DNA of 64,000 nucleotides from Cellulomonas carbonis (GCF_014636275.1 NZ_BMEB01000002.1:124001-188000); one strand, 5' to 3'. Shown: positions 39,906 through 48,774, counted from the first letter of the stretch. The notes: generated by a model from the letters alone, not told the origin. Translations and numbers: made by a program.

Positions 39906-40744
39906 CGCGCCCACGCCCCGACGACGGTCGCGACGAAGGCCTCCGAGTCGTCGACCCAGGGGTAGTGGCCGGCACCCCGCTGGACGTGCACCGAGCCGTG
40001 GGCGGCGAGCGCGGCCACCTGCTCGGCGACGACGGGCGGGCTGAGCGGGTCGACCTCGCCCGCGACGACGACGACGGGGTGCGCGTGGTGCGCGAGCGCG
40101 GCGCGCGCCGCCGGCGGGTCGAAGGCGCCGTCGGCGACGAACGCGGCCGCCAGGTCGGGGTGCAGCTGCTGGTGCTGCGCGTCGTGGTGCTCACGGGCGG
40201 CGGCGTCCCAGCCGCCGTAGAACAGCGGGCCCGCCGTGCGCTCGTCGTCGTCGGTCGCGGCACCCGTCAGGACGGCGGTGAGGGCCGCGTAGGCCTCGGC
40301 GAAGCCGGGCCGACCTGACCCGAGACGTGCGCACGCGAGGCGCTGCTCGACGGTCGGCACGAGGCCGACGGCGCGCGTGCTCGGCGTGACGAGGGTCAGG
40401 GTCCCGACGCGGTCGGGGTGGGCGTCGAGGTACCGGAGCGCGAGGCTCGCGCCCGCGGAGTGGGCGAGCACGTCCACCCGCTCCCGCCCGAGTGCGACGC
40501 GCAGGGCCTCGACGTCACCGACCTGCCGGTCGCAGCGGTACGACGCCGCGTCGTCGGGCCGGCCGGAGCCACCCGTCCCGCGCAGGTCGAGGAGCACGAG
40601 CGTGCGGTGCCGCGACAGCCCGCCGAGGTCGCCCAGGTAGGAGGCGTCCCGCATCGGTCCGCCCGCGAGGCAGACGAGCGGCTCGCCGTCCCCGACGAGC
40701 CGGTAGGTCAGCGGGGTCCCGTCGGGCGCGATGAGGTGCGGCAC
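39902..40744 (-). CDS. Alpha/beta hydrolase, proline-iminopeptidase-like
   Basis: A 280-residue soluble serine hydrolase. An oxyanion-hole region VCLAGGPMRDASYLGDLGGL is followed by DLRGTGGS. The nucleophile elbow is VLAHSAGASLAL. An acid residue lies in VVVAGEVDPLSPPV, and the histidine in GAGHYPWVDDSEAF. The GGPG-like loop and DxRGxGxS motif point to the prolyl iminopeptidase/epoxide hydrolase-like S33 group; substrate unknown. The start is GTG 40744 (reads MPHLIAPDGTPLTYR). A four-base overlap links it to the small hypothetical gene downstream. Confidence 0.88.
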   Translation of the reverse strand: MPHLIAPDGTPLTYRLVGDGEPLVCLAGGPMRDASYLGDLGGLSRHRTLVLLDLRGTGGSGRPDDAASYRCDRQVGDVEALRVALGRERVDVLAHSAGASLALRYLDAHPDRVGTLTLVTPSTRAVGLVPTVEQRLACARLGSGRPGFAEAYAALTAVLTGAATDDDERTAGPLFYGGWDAAAREHHDAQHQQLHPDLAAAFVADGAFDPPAARAALAHHAHPVVVVAGEVDPLSPPVVAEQVAALAAHGSVHVQRGAGHYPWVDDSEAFVATVVGAWAR

Positions 40745-40787
40745 GGGGTCATGCTCGCAGGCGGGGACTCACGCCGACCGCAGCGAC

Positions 40788-40819
40788 CCCGCGAAGGCGA
40801 AGCTCGCTTCGAGAGCGGG
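40788..40819 (-). terminator. Terminator hairpin after dnaB
   Basis: The outer CCCGC (40788-40792) pairs with GCGGG (40815-40819), with an inner CGAAG-CTCG-CTTCG stem (40798-40811). It lies just past the dnaB stop on the minus strand. Confidence 0.5.
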
Positions 40820-40824
40820 TGCTC

Positions 40825-43449
40825 CTACATCCCCTCCGGCGCCATGTCGACGAACCGGGCGTAGTGGCCCTGGAACGCGACGACGATGTTGTCGGTCGGC
40901 CCGTTTCGGTGCTTGGCGACGATGATGTCGGCCTCGCCCGCGCGCGGGGACTCCTTCTCGTAGGCATCCTCGCGGTGGAGCAGGATGATGACGTCGGCGT
41001 CCTGCTCGATGGCGCCCGACTCACGCAGGTCGCTCATCTGCGGTCGCTTGTCGGTGCGCTGCTCGGCGCCACGGTTGAGCTGCGAGATCGCGATGACGGG
41101 GACCTCGAGCTCCTTGGCGAGCAGCTTGAGCGCACGCGAGAACTCCGAGACCTCCTGCTGGCGGGACTCGACGCGCTTGCCCGAGGACATCAGCTGCAGG
41201 TAGTCGATGACGACGAGCTTGAGGTCGTGACGCTGCTTGAGCCGCCGGCACTTGGCGCGGATCTCCATGAGCGACATGTTCGGCGAGTCGTCGATGAAGA
41301 GCGGCGCCTGCGAGACCTTGCCCATGGTCTGCGCGAGCTTCTGCCAGTCCTCGTCGCGCATCGTCCCCTTGCGCATGTTCTGCAGGGGCACGCGCGCCTC
41401 GGCCGACAGCAGACGCATCGTGATCTCGTTGCGGCTCATCTCGAGCGAGAAGACGACCGACGCGAGGCCGTGCTTGATCGCCGCCGACCGGACGATGTCG
41501 ATGCCGAGCGTCGAGTTGTGGGTGGGCACCATCGCGCGGCCCGCCAGGTACAGGTGCGTCCGGTTGTCCACCTCGACGCACCGGACGGGAACGCTGTCGA
41601 TCCGGCGCACCGCGGTGATGAACCTCGACCTCAGCCGCGGGGTCGAGGGTCGACGACGCTCCTTGTGGGCGAGCTTCTTCCGCTCGAGGCCGAAGACCTC
41701 GTCGTCCGTGGTGAAGGTGATCGTGTACGCGGTGCTGTGGAGGGCGTCACGGCCCTTCACCGCACGCGTCGACCAGCCCGTCCGGTAACCGAGGGAGTGG
41801 ATGAGCTCCCTGACGTCCTCCGCGAGCCGGAGGTCCGTGACGCAGAACTGCACGCTGCCGGTCGGGTTGACGGTGCCGTCAGTGTCCAGAAGGCCCGCGA
41901 GCAGCTCTCGCCGCTGCCGCTCGCTCGCGCGCAGGTAGGGCACCGGGATGTGCTTGCTCCCGAGGACGCCGAGCGTCCTGAGCCTTCCGGCGACCGTGCC
42001 GAAGGCGTGGTGACATGCCTGGCAGCGTCGAAGGCCGCTCGTCTGGCGACCGCAGTCCAGGCACGTCGGGACCTTCGAACGTCGCCCGATCGCCTTCACG
42101 CGCCCGCCGCAGCTCCGGCCGCACGTCCGGACCTGCTGACGCGGGTTCACGTACTCCGCACCGCAGACCTCGCACGCGCGGGTCGGCGTCGCACCCTCCT
42201 CGGGGAGCTGGATCGTGTAGAGGCGTCCGTCGCGGCCCCCGTGCCGGACCGAGCGGAGACCGTTCCCCTCGATCCGCATCGCGATCTCGGGGTCGTCCGA
42301 GGTGAAACGCGCCGACGCCGAGTGTCCGTCACCGAGCCAGACGCCCAGCGCATAGGGGTCGACGAGCAGGTCCGCCTCGGGCAGGCGAAGCGCTCCCGCC
42401 GTCGCGATGCTGTGGTTCAGGCGCCGGTCCGCCGTCGGGCAGACGAGCGTGTCGGCGATCTCCTCGGTGGTCCGCACGGCGGGGAGCACGCGCGGCAGGG
42501 TCTCTCTGCGCCGCTCGGCCTCCTGGCGGGCCCGCCGCGACGCACGTGTGTCGGTCAGCCACTGGTGCTCGCCGTCGGCGACGAGAACCGTCCCGTCGTC
42601 GAACTGCACCTCGTAGCACGGGCGGTCGACGAGGACCTCGGTCGCCGCGACGACGGTGGTGGGCATCCCGTCGGCGTCCAGGAGCTGGTCGCCGACCCGG
42701 ACCTCGCCCATCGTGGTCCAGCCCGTGGGCGTCGGCAGGGGGGTGTCGAGCGCGAGGGCCTTGCCGATGGCCGGACGTGCCGCGATGACCACCATCTGGC
42801 CCGGGTGCAGGCCGTTGGTCAGCTTGTCGAGGTCCTGGAAGCCGGTGGGCACGCCGACCATGCCCTCGCCGCGGTTGCTCGCGGCCTCGATCTCCTCCAT
42901 CGCGCCGTTGATGATCTCCGAGAGCGGGAGGTAGTCCTCGCTCGTGCGCTGCTCGGAGACGGCGTAGATCTCGGCCTGGGCGTTGTTGACGAGCTCCTCG
43001 ACGTCGCCGCCGTCGGTCGCGTACCCGAGCTGCACGATCCGCGTCCCGGCCTCGACGAGCCGCCGCAGCACCGCGCGCTCGCGCACGATCCGCGCGTAGT
43101 ACCCGGCGTTGGCCGCCGTCGGCACCATCGAGATGAGCGTGTGCAGGTAGGGGGCACCGCCGATGCGGGCGATCTCGCCGCGCTTGGTCAGCTCGGCCGC
43201 GACCGTCACGGCGTCCGCCGGCTCGCCGCGACCGTAGAGGTCGAGGATCGCGTCGTAGACCATCTCGTGGGCCGGCCGGTAGAAGTCGGTGCCTTTGACC
43301 TCCTCGACGACGTCCGCGATGGCGTCCTTCGAGAGCATCATGCCGCCGAGCACGCTCTGCTCGGCGACGATGTCCTGCGGCGGGGTCCGGTCGAAGCCGG
43401 CCGCCGGCCGGGCCGGGCCGAGGTCCCGCTCGAGCTCGTCGAGGCTCAT
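40825..43449 (-). CDS. dnaB: Replicative DNA helicase DnaB containing an intein
   Basis: An 874-residue precursor. Residues 1-230 and 646-874 are the exteins, giving a mature helicase of 459 residues, the normal DnaB length. The N-terminal primase-binding domain begins RTPPQDIVAEQSVLGGMMLS. The RecA-like domain has its P-loop split by the intein: ARPAIGK before, STLGIDI after. Walker B (LVVIDYLQLM) and the C-terminal RESGAIEQDADVI/LLHREDAY segments are intact. The hexameric helicase unwinds DNA ahead of the replisome, so splicing should be essential for activity. ATG 43449 is an annotated-type start (SLDELERDLG); a terminator follows the stop. Confidence 0.96.
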   Translation of the reverse strand: MSLDELERDLGPARPAAGFDRTPPQDIVAEQSVLGGMMLSKDAIADVVEEVKGTDFYRPAHEMVYDAILDLYGRGEPADAVTVAAELTKRGEIARIGGAPYLHTLISMVPTAANAGYYARIVRERAVLRRLVEAGTRIVQLGYATDGGDVEELVNNAQAEIYAVSEQRTSEDYLPLSEIINGAMEEIEAASNRGEGMVGVPTGFQDLDKLTNGLHPGQMVVIAARPAIGKALALDTPLPTPTGWTTMGEVRVGDQLLDADGMPTTVVAATEVLVDRPCYEVQFDDGTVLVADGEHQWLTDTRASRRARQEAERRRETLPRVLPAVRTTEEIADTLVCPTADRRLNHSIATAGALRLPEADLLVDPYALGVWLGDGHSASARFTSDDPEIAMRIEGNGLRSVRHGGRDGRLYTIQLPEEGATPTRACEVCGAEYVNPRQQVRTCGRSCGGRVKAIGRRSKVPTCLDCGRQTSGLRRCQACHHAFGTVAGRLRTLGVLGSKHIPVPYLRASERQRRELLAGLLDTDGTVNPTGSVQFCVTDLRLAEDVRELIHSLGYRTGWSTRAVKGRDALHSTAYTITFTTDDEVFGLERKKLAHKERRRPSTPRLRSRFITAVRRIDSVPVRCVEVDNRTHLYLAGRAMVPTHNSTLGIDIVRSAAIKHGLASVVFSLEMSRNEITMRLLSAEARVPLQNMRKGTMRDEDWQKLAQTMGKVSQAPLFIDDSPNMSLMEIRAKCRRLKQRHDLKLVVIDYLQLMSSGKRVESRQQEVSEFSRALKLLAKELEVPVIAISQLNRGAEQRTDKRPQMSDLRESGAIEQDADVIILLHREDAYEKESPRAGEADIIVAKHRNGPTDNIVVAFQGHYARFVDMAPEGM
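41515..42759 (-). other. Class 3-type intein with LAGLIDADG homing endonuclease inside DnaB
   Basis: The intein spans precursor residues 231-645 (415 residues) and is inserted in the P-loop after Lys230. It starts with Ala, not Cys/Ser, and ends VPTHN before Ser646. Block B has EHQWLT with Trp at intein position 67, block F has VRCVEVD with Cys394, and block G has Thr413. This W-C-T triplet defines class 3 inteins, in which the block F cysteine starts splicing. The endonuclease carries two LAGLIDADG helices (ALGVWLGDGH at precursor 367-376; LLAGLLDTDG at 516-525) with both aspartates present. Between them are two CxxC pairs of pairs, probably zinc ribbons (C426, C429, C443, C447 and C463, C466, C476, C479). 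Confidence 0.9.
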
Positions 43450-43893
43450 CCGACGCCCACCTGTGCCACCACGATGACGACCTCCATCCGCACGCGCGCT
43501 CCTCGAACTGACGTTCTATCGCACGCCGCAGACATGCCCGCTGCGTCCGGCCTCGAACCCTCGTCCTGCTGGACCGGTTGAGGCCCGCCCGCGACCGTAT
43601 GCCCCCTCCGGGCGCGTCTCCAAGCCACGCCGGGGCCCCGGGTCGGAGGTCCTGTGGACGCCTTGGGGACAACCGCCGACGCGCGTGTGGACAGTCCGGC
43701 GTGGCGCTGTGCACAGGCCGTGGACATCCCTGTGGACGACGTCCTACGAATCGGGTCGCGGGCCGCTGACCTGCGACGACATGATGCACCAGGTGTGGAG
43801 AAAAACTCGCCTGCGGTCCGTTCACCAGGTGGACAGGCCCGTCTCGGCCGTCGTGTGAGCGCTACCACAGCACATCCCCCGGCGGTCCCGTCC
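43450..43893. other. Gene-free region upstream of dnaB
   Basis: No gene is supported. An open frame on the minus strand ends inside the dnaB start (ATGA) but has random-looking composition. The region holds a tandem cluster of DnaA-box-like 9-mers (43653-43836) and an A-rich patch (GGAGAAAAAC at 43797-43806), unusual for this genome. Confidence 0.6.
43653..43836 (+). promoter_or_regulatory. Cluster of DnaA-box-like motifs upstream of dnaB
   Basis: Eight 9-mers resembling the reverse complement of the actinobacterial DnaA box (TGTGGACAA) occur within 184 bp, all in the same orientation. They are TGTGGACGC (43653), TGGGGACAA (43664), TGTGGACAG (43686), TGTGCACAG (43708), CGTGGACAT (43719), TGTGGACGA (43731), TGTGGAGAA (43794) and GGTGGACAG (43828). 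TGTGGACAG and TGGGGACAA are single-mismatch matches. Confidence 0.55.
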
Positions 43894-43922
43894 GGCCCGC
43901 GCCTCGACCCGAGGCGCGGGCC
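43894..43922 (-). terminator. Terminator of the mannan operon
   Basis: A perfect 13-bp stem GGCCCGCGCCTCG (43894-43906) / CGAGGCGCGGGCC (43910-43922) with a 3-nt loop, 15 bases past the stop of the isomerase gene. Confidence 0.8.
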
Positions 43923-43936
43923 GCGGTCCTACCCGC

Positions 43937-45202
43937 TCACCTCCGCGCGCGCAGCGCCGCCGCGAACGAGGGCACGGTCGGCAGTTCCGGCAGCAGCGCC
44001 GCCTGGTACGCGTGGTAGACGTCGGGCTTGCCCGGCCAGACCTCGGCCGACACCGCGTTGGCGGGGTCGAGCTCGTGGTACCACGACCCACGCTCGTGGT
44101 CCACGAGGTACCGGTCGACGTAGGCCCACCACCGCTCGGCGTCGCGCGTCCACCGCTCGTCGCCCGTCGCACGCGCGAGCACCGTCGCGGTGCTGACGGC
44201 CTCAGCGGCGACCCAGTGCATGCGCGTGCGGACGACGGGCCGCCCGTCCCACGCGGTCGTGTACACGAAGCCGTCGGCGCCGTCGACGGCCCACCCGTCC
44301 GCGACCGCGCAGTCCGCGAGCGCCACGGCCGCGTCGACGAGACCGGGAGGCGCCGCGGCGCCGAGCGTGCCGTCGACCGCGACGAGCAGCCGCGCCCACT
44401 CGAGGCCGTGGCCGACGGTCGCGCCGTACGGGCGGAACGGGTCGGCCGGGCGGTCGCGGTTGTGCTCGAGCACCGGCCGCCACCGCGCGTCGAAGTGCTC
44501 GGGGATCCGCCAGTCGTTGTCCCGCGCCCACCCGACGACGTGCGCCGCGATCCTCCCGGCGCGCTCGTGCCACCGCCCGTCCCCGGTCACGTCACCGGCC
44601 GCGAGGTACGCCTCGACCGTGTGCATGTTGGCGTTGACGCCGCGGTAGTCGTCGAGCGTGGTCCACGCGCGGTCCCACTCCTCGACCGCGAGCCCGGCGT
44701 CGTCGTCCCAGAACCGCTCCTCGTGCACCCGGAGCGCATCGGCGAGGAGCGCGTCCGCGCCCGGCACGTCCGCCGCGACCGCCGACGACGCCGCGAGGAC
44801 GACGAACGCGTGCCCGTAGGCCTGCTTGCGGTCGTCCACGGGCCCGTCCTCCCGGACCGCCGCGAACCACCCGCCGTGCTCGTCGTCGTGCAGCGCACCA
44901 CCCGCGCCCGACGCACCGCCCGTACCCTCCGGCCCGCGCAACGACGCGACCCCGTGCGCCGCGAGGTCCCGCAGCGCGGCGTCGTCCGGGCCGCCCGGTG
45001 CGGGTGCCTCGCCCGCGAGCGCGCCGAGCGACGCCACGTGCGTCATGCGGCACGTGATCCACAGCTCGACGGGTCGTCCCGTGTCGAGGTCGCCGTCGTC
45101 GCCGAGCCAGCCGAAGCCGAGCGGATGGCGCGCGCGCGCCGCGAACCGCAGCAGGTCCGCGCGCTGCGCCGCGAGGTGGGCGGGGCTGCCGGGTGCGTCC
45201 AT
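43937..45202 (-). CDS. AGE family epimerase/isomerase, probable mannose isomerase
   Basis: A 421-residue protein of the N-acylglucosamine 2-epimerase superfamily, an (alpha/alpha)6 barrel. Conserved segments include VELWITCRMTHVASLGALAG, KQAYGHAFVVLAASSAVAAD, DDYRGVNANMHTVEAYLAAG and a late SWYHELDPANAVSAEVWPGK. The histidines in YGHAF, ANMH and the final YHEL/DVYHAY region are the usual catalytic and binding residues. Family enzymes interconvert mannose and fructose, mannobiose epimers, or sulfoquinovose. The adjacent beta-mannosidase and GH113 enzyme favour mannose to fructose. ATG 45202 follows GAGGAGGAGGAG. It is the last gene of the mannan transcript, followed by a strong terminator. Confidence 0.88.
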   Translation of the reverse strand: MDAPGSPAHLAAQRADLLRFAARARHPLGFGWLGDDGDLDTGRPVELWITCRMTHVASLGALAGEAPAPGGPDDAALRDLAAHGVASLRGPEGTGGASGAGGALHDDEHGGWFAAVREDGPVDDRKQAYGHAFVVLAASSAVAADVPGADALLADALRVHEERFWDDDAGLAVEEWDRAWTTLDDYRGVNANMHTVEAYLAAGDVTGDGRWHERAGRIAAHVVGWARDNDWRIPEHFDARWRPVLEHNRDRPADPFRPYGATVGHGLEWARLLVAVDGTLGAAAPPGLVDAAVALADCAVADGWAVDGADGFVYTTAWDGRPVVRTRMHWVAAEAVSTATVLARATGDERWTRDAERWWAYVDRYLVDHERGSWYHELDPANAVSAEVWPGKPDVYHAYQAALLPELPTVPSFAAALRARR

Positions 45203-45290
45203 GTCTCCTCCTCCTCGGGCGACCACGTCACCCGTGCCTCGGGCCTGCTCCGTCGGGCCGGCCGCGGACGGCCCCGGTGCCAGCCTGCCG

Positions 45291-47909
45291 TCACCGGGGG
45301 GTCGCGCGCAGCCGGCCCGTGCAGGCGAGGAGCGCCGACCACTGCGCGTCGGTCACCTCACCGGCCCGCGCGGCGCGCACCTCGAGGCGTGCGCGCTCGC
45401 CGGGCAGCAGCGTGACGAGCTGCCGGTCGACGACGACGTCGGCAAGGCGCGCGTCGGTCTCGGCGAGGACGACGAGGTCGCGGACCAGGTCGACGGCGCG
45501 CACCTCGAGCACCACGGTCGCGGGGTCCGCCGTCCGCTCGACGACGACCTCGGCGCGCACGTCGGGCGTGCCGAGCACCAGGTCGCCCCGCAGCCACCGG
45601 ACGGCCCGCCGGCCGTCGACCGTGACCACGACCGCGTCGGCGTGCGCGATCGCCCCGGGCGCCGCACGGCTCGGCTCGACGGCGACGTGCCCGTCCGCCG
45701 GCACGACGACGTCGACGCCCTCCTCGTGCAGCACGTCACCGCGCGCCGTGACCACCGTGACCCGACCGCGCGCCGGCCACGGCTCCGCCAGGTCGTTGAC
45801 GAGCGTGAGCCCGGCGGGTGCGTCGGGTGCGGTGGGCAGCACGGCACGCGGTGCGAGCACGTCGCGCATCGCGTACCAGGCCAGCTTGCGCCGCCCCGCG
45901 ACGTCGAGCACGGACCACGAGAGCGCGGGCCAGTCGTCGTCGAGCTGCCACCAGACCGCACCCGAGCACGTGTCGTGCAGGCTGCGGAACCGGCCGATCG
46001 ACGAGCGCACCGCGCCCGCCTGCACGAGCTGCGTCGCGTGGAACCAGCCGCGACCGTCCGTCGGCCGCTCACGATGGTGGTCCGCGACGCCGCGGTCGAG
46101 GCTCTCCATGCCGCGGTACGCCTTCTGCAGACGTCCGAGCCGCTCGTCGTCGGGACCGTCGGGCTCGCCGCCGAGGGCGCGCACGAGCACCGGCCAGCTC
46201 GCGGGCGCCTGCCAGCCGAACTCGGCCGCGAAGCGCGACGTCCGCTGCTCGAAGGCCGTGTGGTCGAGCTCGTTCCACGTGTCCCAGTGGTGCGTGATGC
46301 CGCGCGTCGGGTCGTTCGGGTGCGGGTCGCCGTCCTCGCCGCCGGGGGAGAAGGGCGACCCGGGCACGTACGGCCGCGCGGGGTCGAGCTCGGCGAGCAG
46401 CTCGGGCAGGAGCCGGTGGTAGTAGCCCGCACCCCACGGCCGGCCGGCGAGCACGTCCTTCCAGCCCCAGTCCTCGTGGCCCCACAGGTTCTCGTTGCAG
46501 CCGCACCACAGCACGAGCGACGCCCGGTGCCCGACCCGCACGACGGCGTCGTGCACCTCCGCAGCGACCTGCTCACGCGTCGCCTCGTCCTCGGGGTAGG
46601 CCGCGCACGCGAACGGGAAGTCCTGCCACACCATGACCCCGAGCTCGTCGCACACGTCGTAGAACGCGTCGGACTCGACGACCCCGCCGCCCCAGACGCG
46701 CAGCAGGTTGGCGCCCGCCCCGACCGCCTCGCCCACGAGGTGCCGCAGGTGGTCGGACGTGACGACCTCGGGCGTGACGTGCGGCGGGATCCAGTTGAAC
46801 CCGCGCACCCACGCACGCCGCCCGTTCACGTGCAGCTCGAACGACTCGCCCACCGCGTCCGGCTCGCACCGCAGCCGCAGGTCACGGAACCCGACGCGGC
46901 GGACCGCGCGGTCGAGGACGGCGCCGGCGGAGTCGACGAGCTCGAGGACGACGTCGTGCAGGGCGGGCGAGCCGAGACCCACCGGGTCCCAGCGCGCGAC
47001 GTCGTGCACGACGGCGCCGCCGACGACGGCGCCGTCACCCGCGTCCCGGTCGGCACCGCCCCCGGGGGCGGCGGCCCCGGCGCGCGGTGTGATCGCCCCC
47101 GCCGCGACCTCGCGACCCGCGACCCGCACGACGACGTGCGCCGCGCCGGCGGTCCCGCTCGTCGTCGCGCGGAAGTCCAGCGTCCCAGCAGCCCTGTCCG
47201 CGTCCCACCCCGCCGAGAGCCGGACCTCCTCGAACCGAGCGCCGGACCACGTCTCGAGCAGGACCGGGCGCCACAGCCCGCCGGTCATGGTCACGGGCCC
47301 CCAGTCCCACCCGAACGAGCACGCCATGGTGCGCACCTGGTTGTACGGGAGCTCGTAGATGTCGGCGCGCGGCAGCGGGTCCGCCGCCTCGGCAGCCTGC
47401 GCGACCGGCAGGACGGGGTCGACCTCGACCCGCACGTCCCAGGCGGGTGCGGATCCGCCCGGCCCGTGCGTCGGGTCGCCGTCGGGACCGTGGCTCACCC
47501 CGAGCTCGACGACGTGCCGCCGGAACATGTCGGCCACCTCGAGCCGGACCTCGCCGTCGACGACGACGCGTCCCACCGTCTGCACGCCCTCGAGCACGAG
47601 GCGGGCCCGCTCACCATCGGCCGGCCGCGGGATGCGCGTGCGCAGCTCCCACGGCGTCGCCGCGACCCAGGCGACGTGCTCCTCGTGGGCGTCGACCGTC
47701 ACGTCGCCCGCGAGCCCCGCCGCGACGAGCGCCGCGAGCGCCGTCGTCGGCACGTGGACCGGCAGGCCGTCACGGAGCGCGTCACGCGCGGCTGTCGGCA
47801 CGTCGGGGGGCAGGTCGTCGAGGGACCCGCGCACGTGGAGCGTCCAGTCCGTCAGGGGGGTGCGGACGGGTCCGGCGGCCGTCGTCGTGCGGGCGGCGGT
47901 CGTGGTCAT
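45291..47909 (-). CDS. GH2 family beta-mannosidase
   Basis: An 872-residue intracellular enzyme (no signal peptide) that releases mannose from the non-reducing end of manno-oligosaccharides. The length and domain order are those of GH2 beta-mannosidases: a jelly-roll sugar-binding domain, an immunoglobulin-like domain, a TIM barrel, then C-terminal sandwiches. Acid/base Glu is E473 in WCGCNENLWG, and the nucleophile is E563 in AAEFGWQAPASW. WVRGFNWIPPHV and NLLRVWGGGVVESDAFYDVC are typical mannosidase segments. It is encoded between the permease and isomerase genes on the same strand. The AGE isomerase would receive the released mannose. Confidence 0.92.
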   Translation of the reverse strand: MTTTAARTTTAAGPVRTPLTDWTLHVRGSLDDLPPDVPTAARDALRDGLPVHVPTTALAALVAAGLAGDVTVDAHEEHVAWVAATPWELRTRIPRPADGERARLVLEGVQTVGRVVVDGEVRLEVADMFRRHVVELGVSHGPDGDPTHGPGGSAPAWDVRVEVDPVLPVAQAAEAADPLPRADIYELPYNQVRTMACSFGWDWGPVTMTGGLWRPVLLETWSGARFEEVRLSAGWDADRAAGTLDFRATTSGTAGAAHVVVRVAGREVAAGAITPRAGAAAPGGGADRDAGDGAVVGGAVVHDVARWDPVGLGSPALHDVVLELVDSAGAVLDRAVRRVGFRDLRLRCEPDAVGESFELHVNGRRAWVRGFNWIPPHVTPEVVTSDHLRHLVGEAVGAGANLLRVWGGGVVESDAFYDVCDELGVMVWQDFPFACAAYPEDEATREQVAAEVHDAVVRVGHRASLVLWCGCNENLWGHEDWGWKDVLAGRPWGAGYYHRLLPELLAELDPARPYVPGSPFSPGGEDGDPHPNDPTRGITHHWDTWNELDHTAFEQRTSRFAAEFGWQAPASWPVLVRALGGEPDGPDDERLGRLQKAYRGMESLDRGVADHHRERPTDGRGWFHATQLVQAGAVRSSIGRFRSLHDTCSGAVWWQLDDDWPALSWSVLDVAGRRKLAWYAMRDVLAPRAVLPTAPDAPAGLTLVNDLAEPWPARGRVTVVTARGDVLHEEGVDVVVPADGHVAVEPSRAAPGAIAHADAVVVTVDGRRAVRWLRGDLVLGTPDVRAEVVVERTADPATVVLEVRAVDLVRDLVVLAETDARLADVVVDRQLVTLLPGERARLEVRAARAGEVTDAQWSALLACTGRLRATPR

Positions 47910-47952
47910 CGTGCCTCGTTCCTGGTGGTGCCGTGGTCGCCCGGGCGCGCGC

Positions 47953-48774
47953 TCACTTGGTCGCGCCCGAGGTGAAGCCGTTGTAGATGTAGCGCTGGAG
48001 CGCGAGGAAGATCACGAGCGTCGGGAGGATGACGATGATCACGCCCGCGGCGATCACCTCCCACTGCGCGCCGAACGGTCCGGTGAACCGGAACAGGGAC
48101 GTCGACAGGACCGGGAGGTCGCGCGACGGCATGTAGAGGAACGGGATGTAGAAGTCGTTGTAGACCGCGAACCCCTTGATGATGACGACGGTGGCGATCG
48201 CGGGCTTGAGGAGCGGGAAGACGATCCGCCAGAACACCGTGAGGCGGTTCGCGCCCTCGAGCATCGCGGCCTCGTCGAGCTCCTTCGGGACCGACCGGAC
48301 GAACTGCAGGAAGATGTAGATCGACACGATGTCGGTGCCGAGGAACAGCAGGATCGGCGCCCAGAGCGTGTTGTAGACGCCGAGCCCGTTGACGATCTGG
48401 AACGTCGCGACCTGCGTCGTCACCCCGGGCACGAGGACCGCGACGAGGAAGAGCCCCAGGACGAGGCGACGGCCGCGGAACTCGAAACGGTCGATCGCGT
48501 ACGCGGTCATCGCCCCGACGACGACGGCACCCGCGACCGAGACGCCCAGGACGAGCATCGTGTTGACGAAGCCGAGCGCCATCCGGCCGCCGGTGAACGC
48601 CGTCGCGTAGTTCTCGAGCGTGAACGTCGTGGGGAGCGTGAAGGGCCCCGTGGTCTGGAACTCCTCGCGCGTCTTGAGCGACGCCATGACGAGCACGACG
48701 AGCGGGAGCAGCGTCACGACGCTCGCGACGACGAGGCTCACGTACTTGGCCGTGCCGAGCAGGGTCCGGGTCAT
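47953..48774 (-). CDS. Carbohydrate ABC transporter permease (MalG type), manno-oligosaccharide importer
   Basis: A 273-residue, six-segment membrane protein. The first segment is KYVSLVVASVVTLLPLVVLV. The EAA loop for the ATPase contact is ELDEAAMLEGANRLTVFWRI. The C-terminus is ALQRYIYNGFTSGATK. Its start ATG overlaps the stop of the partner permease gene by four bases (ATGA). With that permease and the lipoprotein it forms an importer. The ATPase must be supplied from elsewhere, as is common for this family. The mannan specificity is inferred from the surrounding enzymes. Confidence 0.93.
   Translation of the reverse strand: MTRTLLGTAKYVSLVVASVVTLLPLVVLVMASLKTREEFQTTGPFTLPTTFTLENYATAFTGGRMALGFVNTMLVLGVSVAGAVVVGAMTAYAIDRFEFRGRRLVLGLFLVAVLVPGVTTQVATFQIVNGLGVYNTLWAPILLFLGTDIVSIYIFLQFVRSVPKELDEAAMLEGANRLTVFWRIVFPLLKPAIATVVIIKGFAVYNDFYIPFLYMPSRDLPVLSTSLFRFTGPFGAQWEVIAAGVIIVILPTLVIFLALQRYIYNGFTSGATK

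Noticed and set aside
43540..43570. A GGGTTCGAGG stretch (minus strand) resembling a tRNA T-arm
   Set aside because: No matching acceptor, D-arm or anticodon stems can be drawn around it.
43446..43868. A 140-codon minus-strand frame ending in an ATGA overlap with dnaB
   Set aside because: Composition is random Arg/Pro/Ser, it crosses the DnaA-box-like cluster, and no ribosome site or family resemblance is present. The overlap appears to be coincidence.
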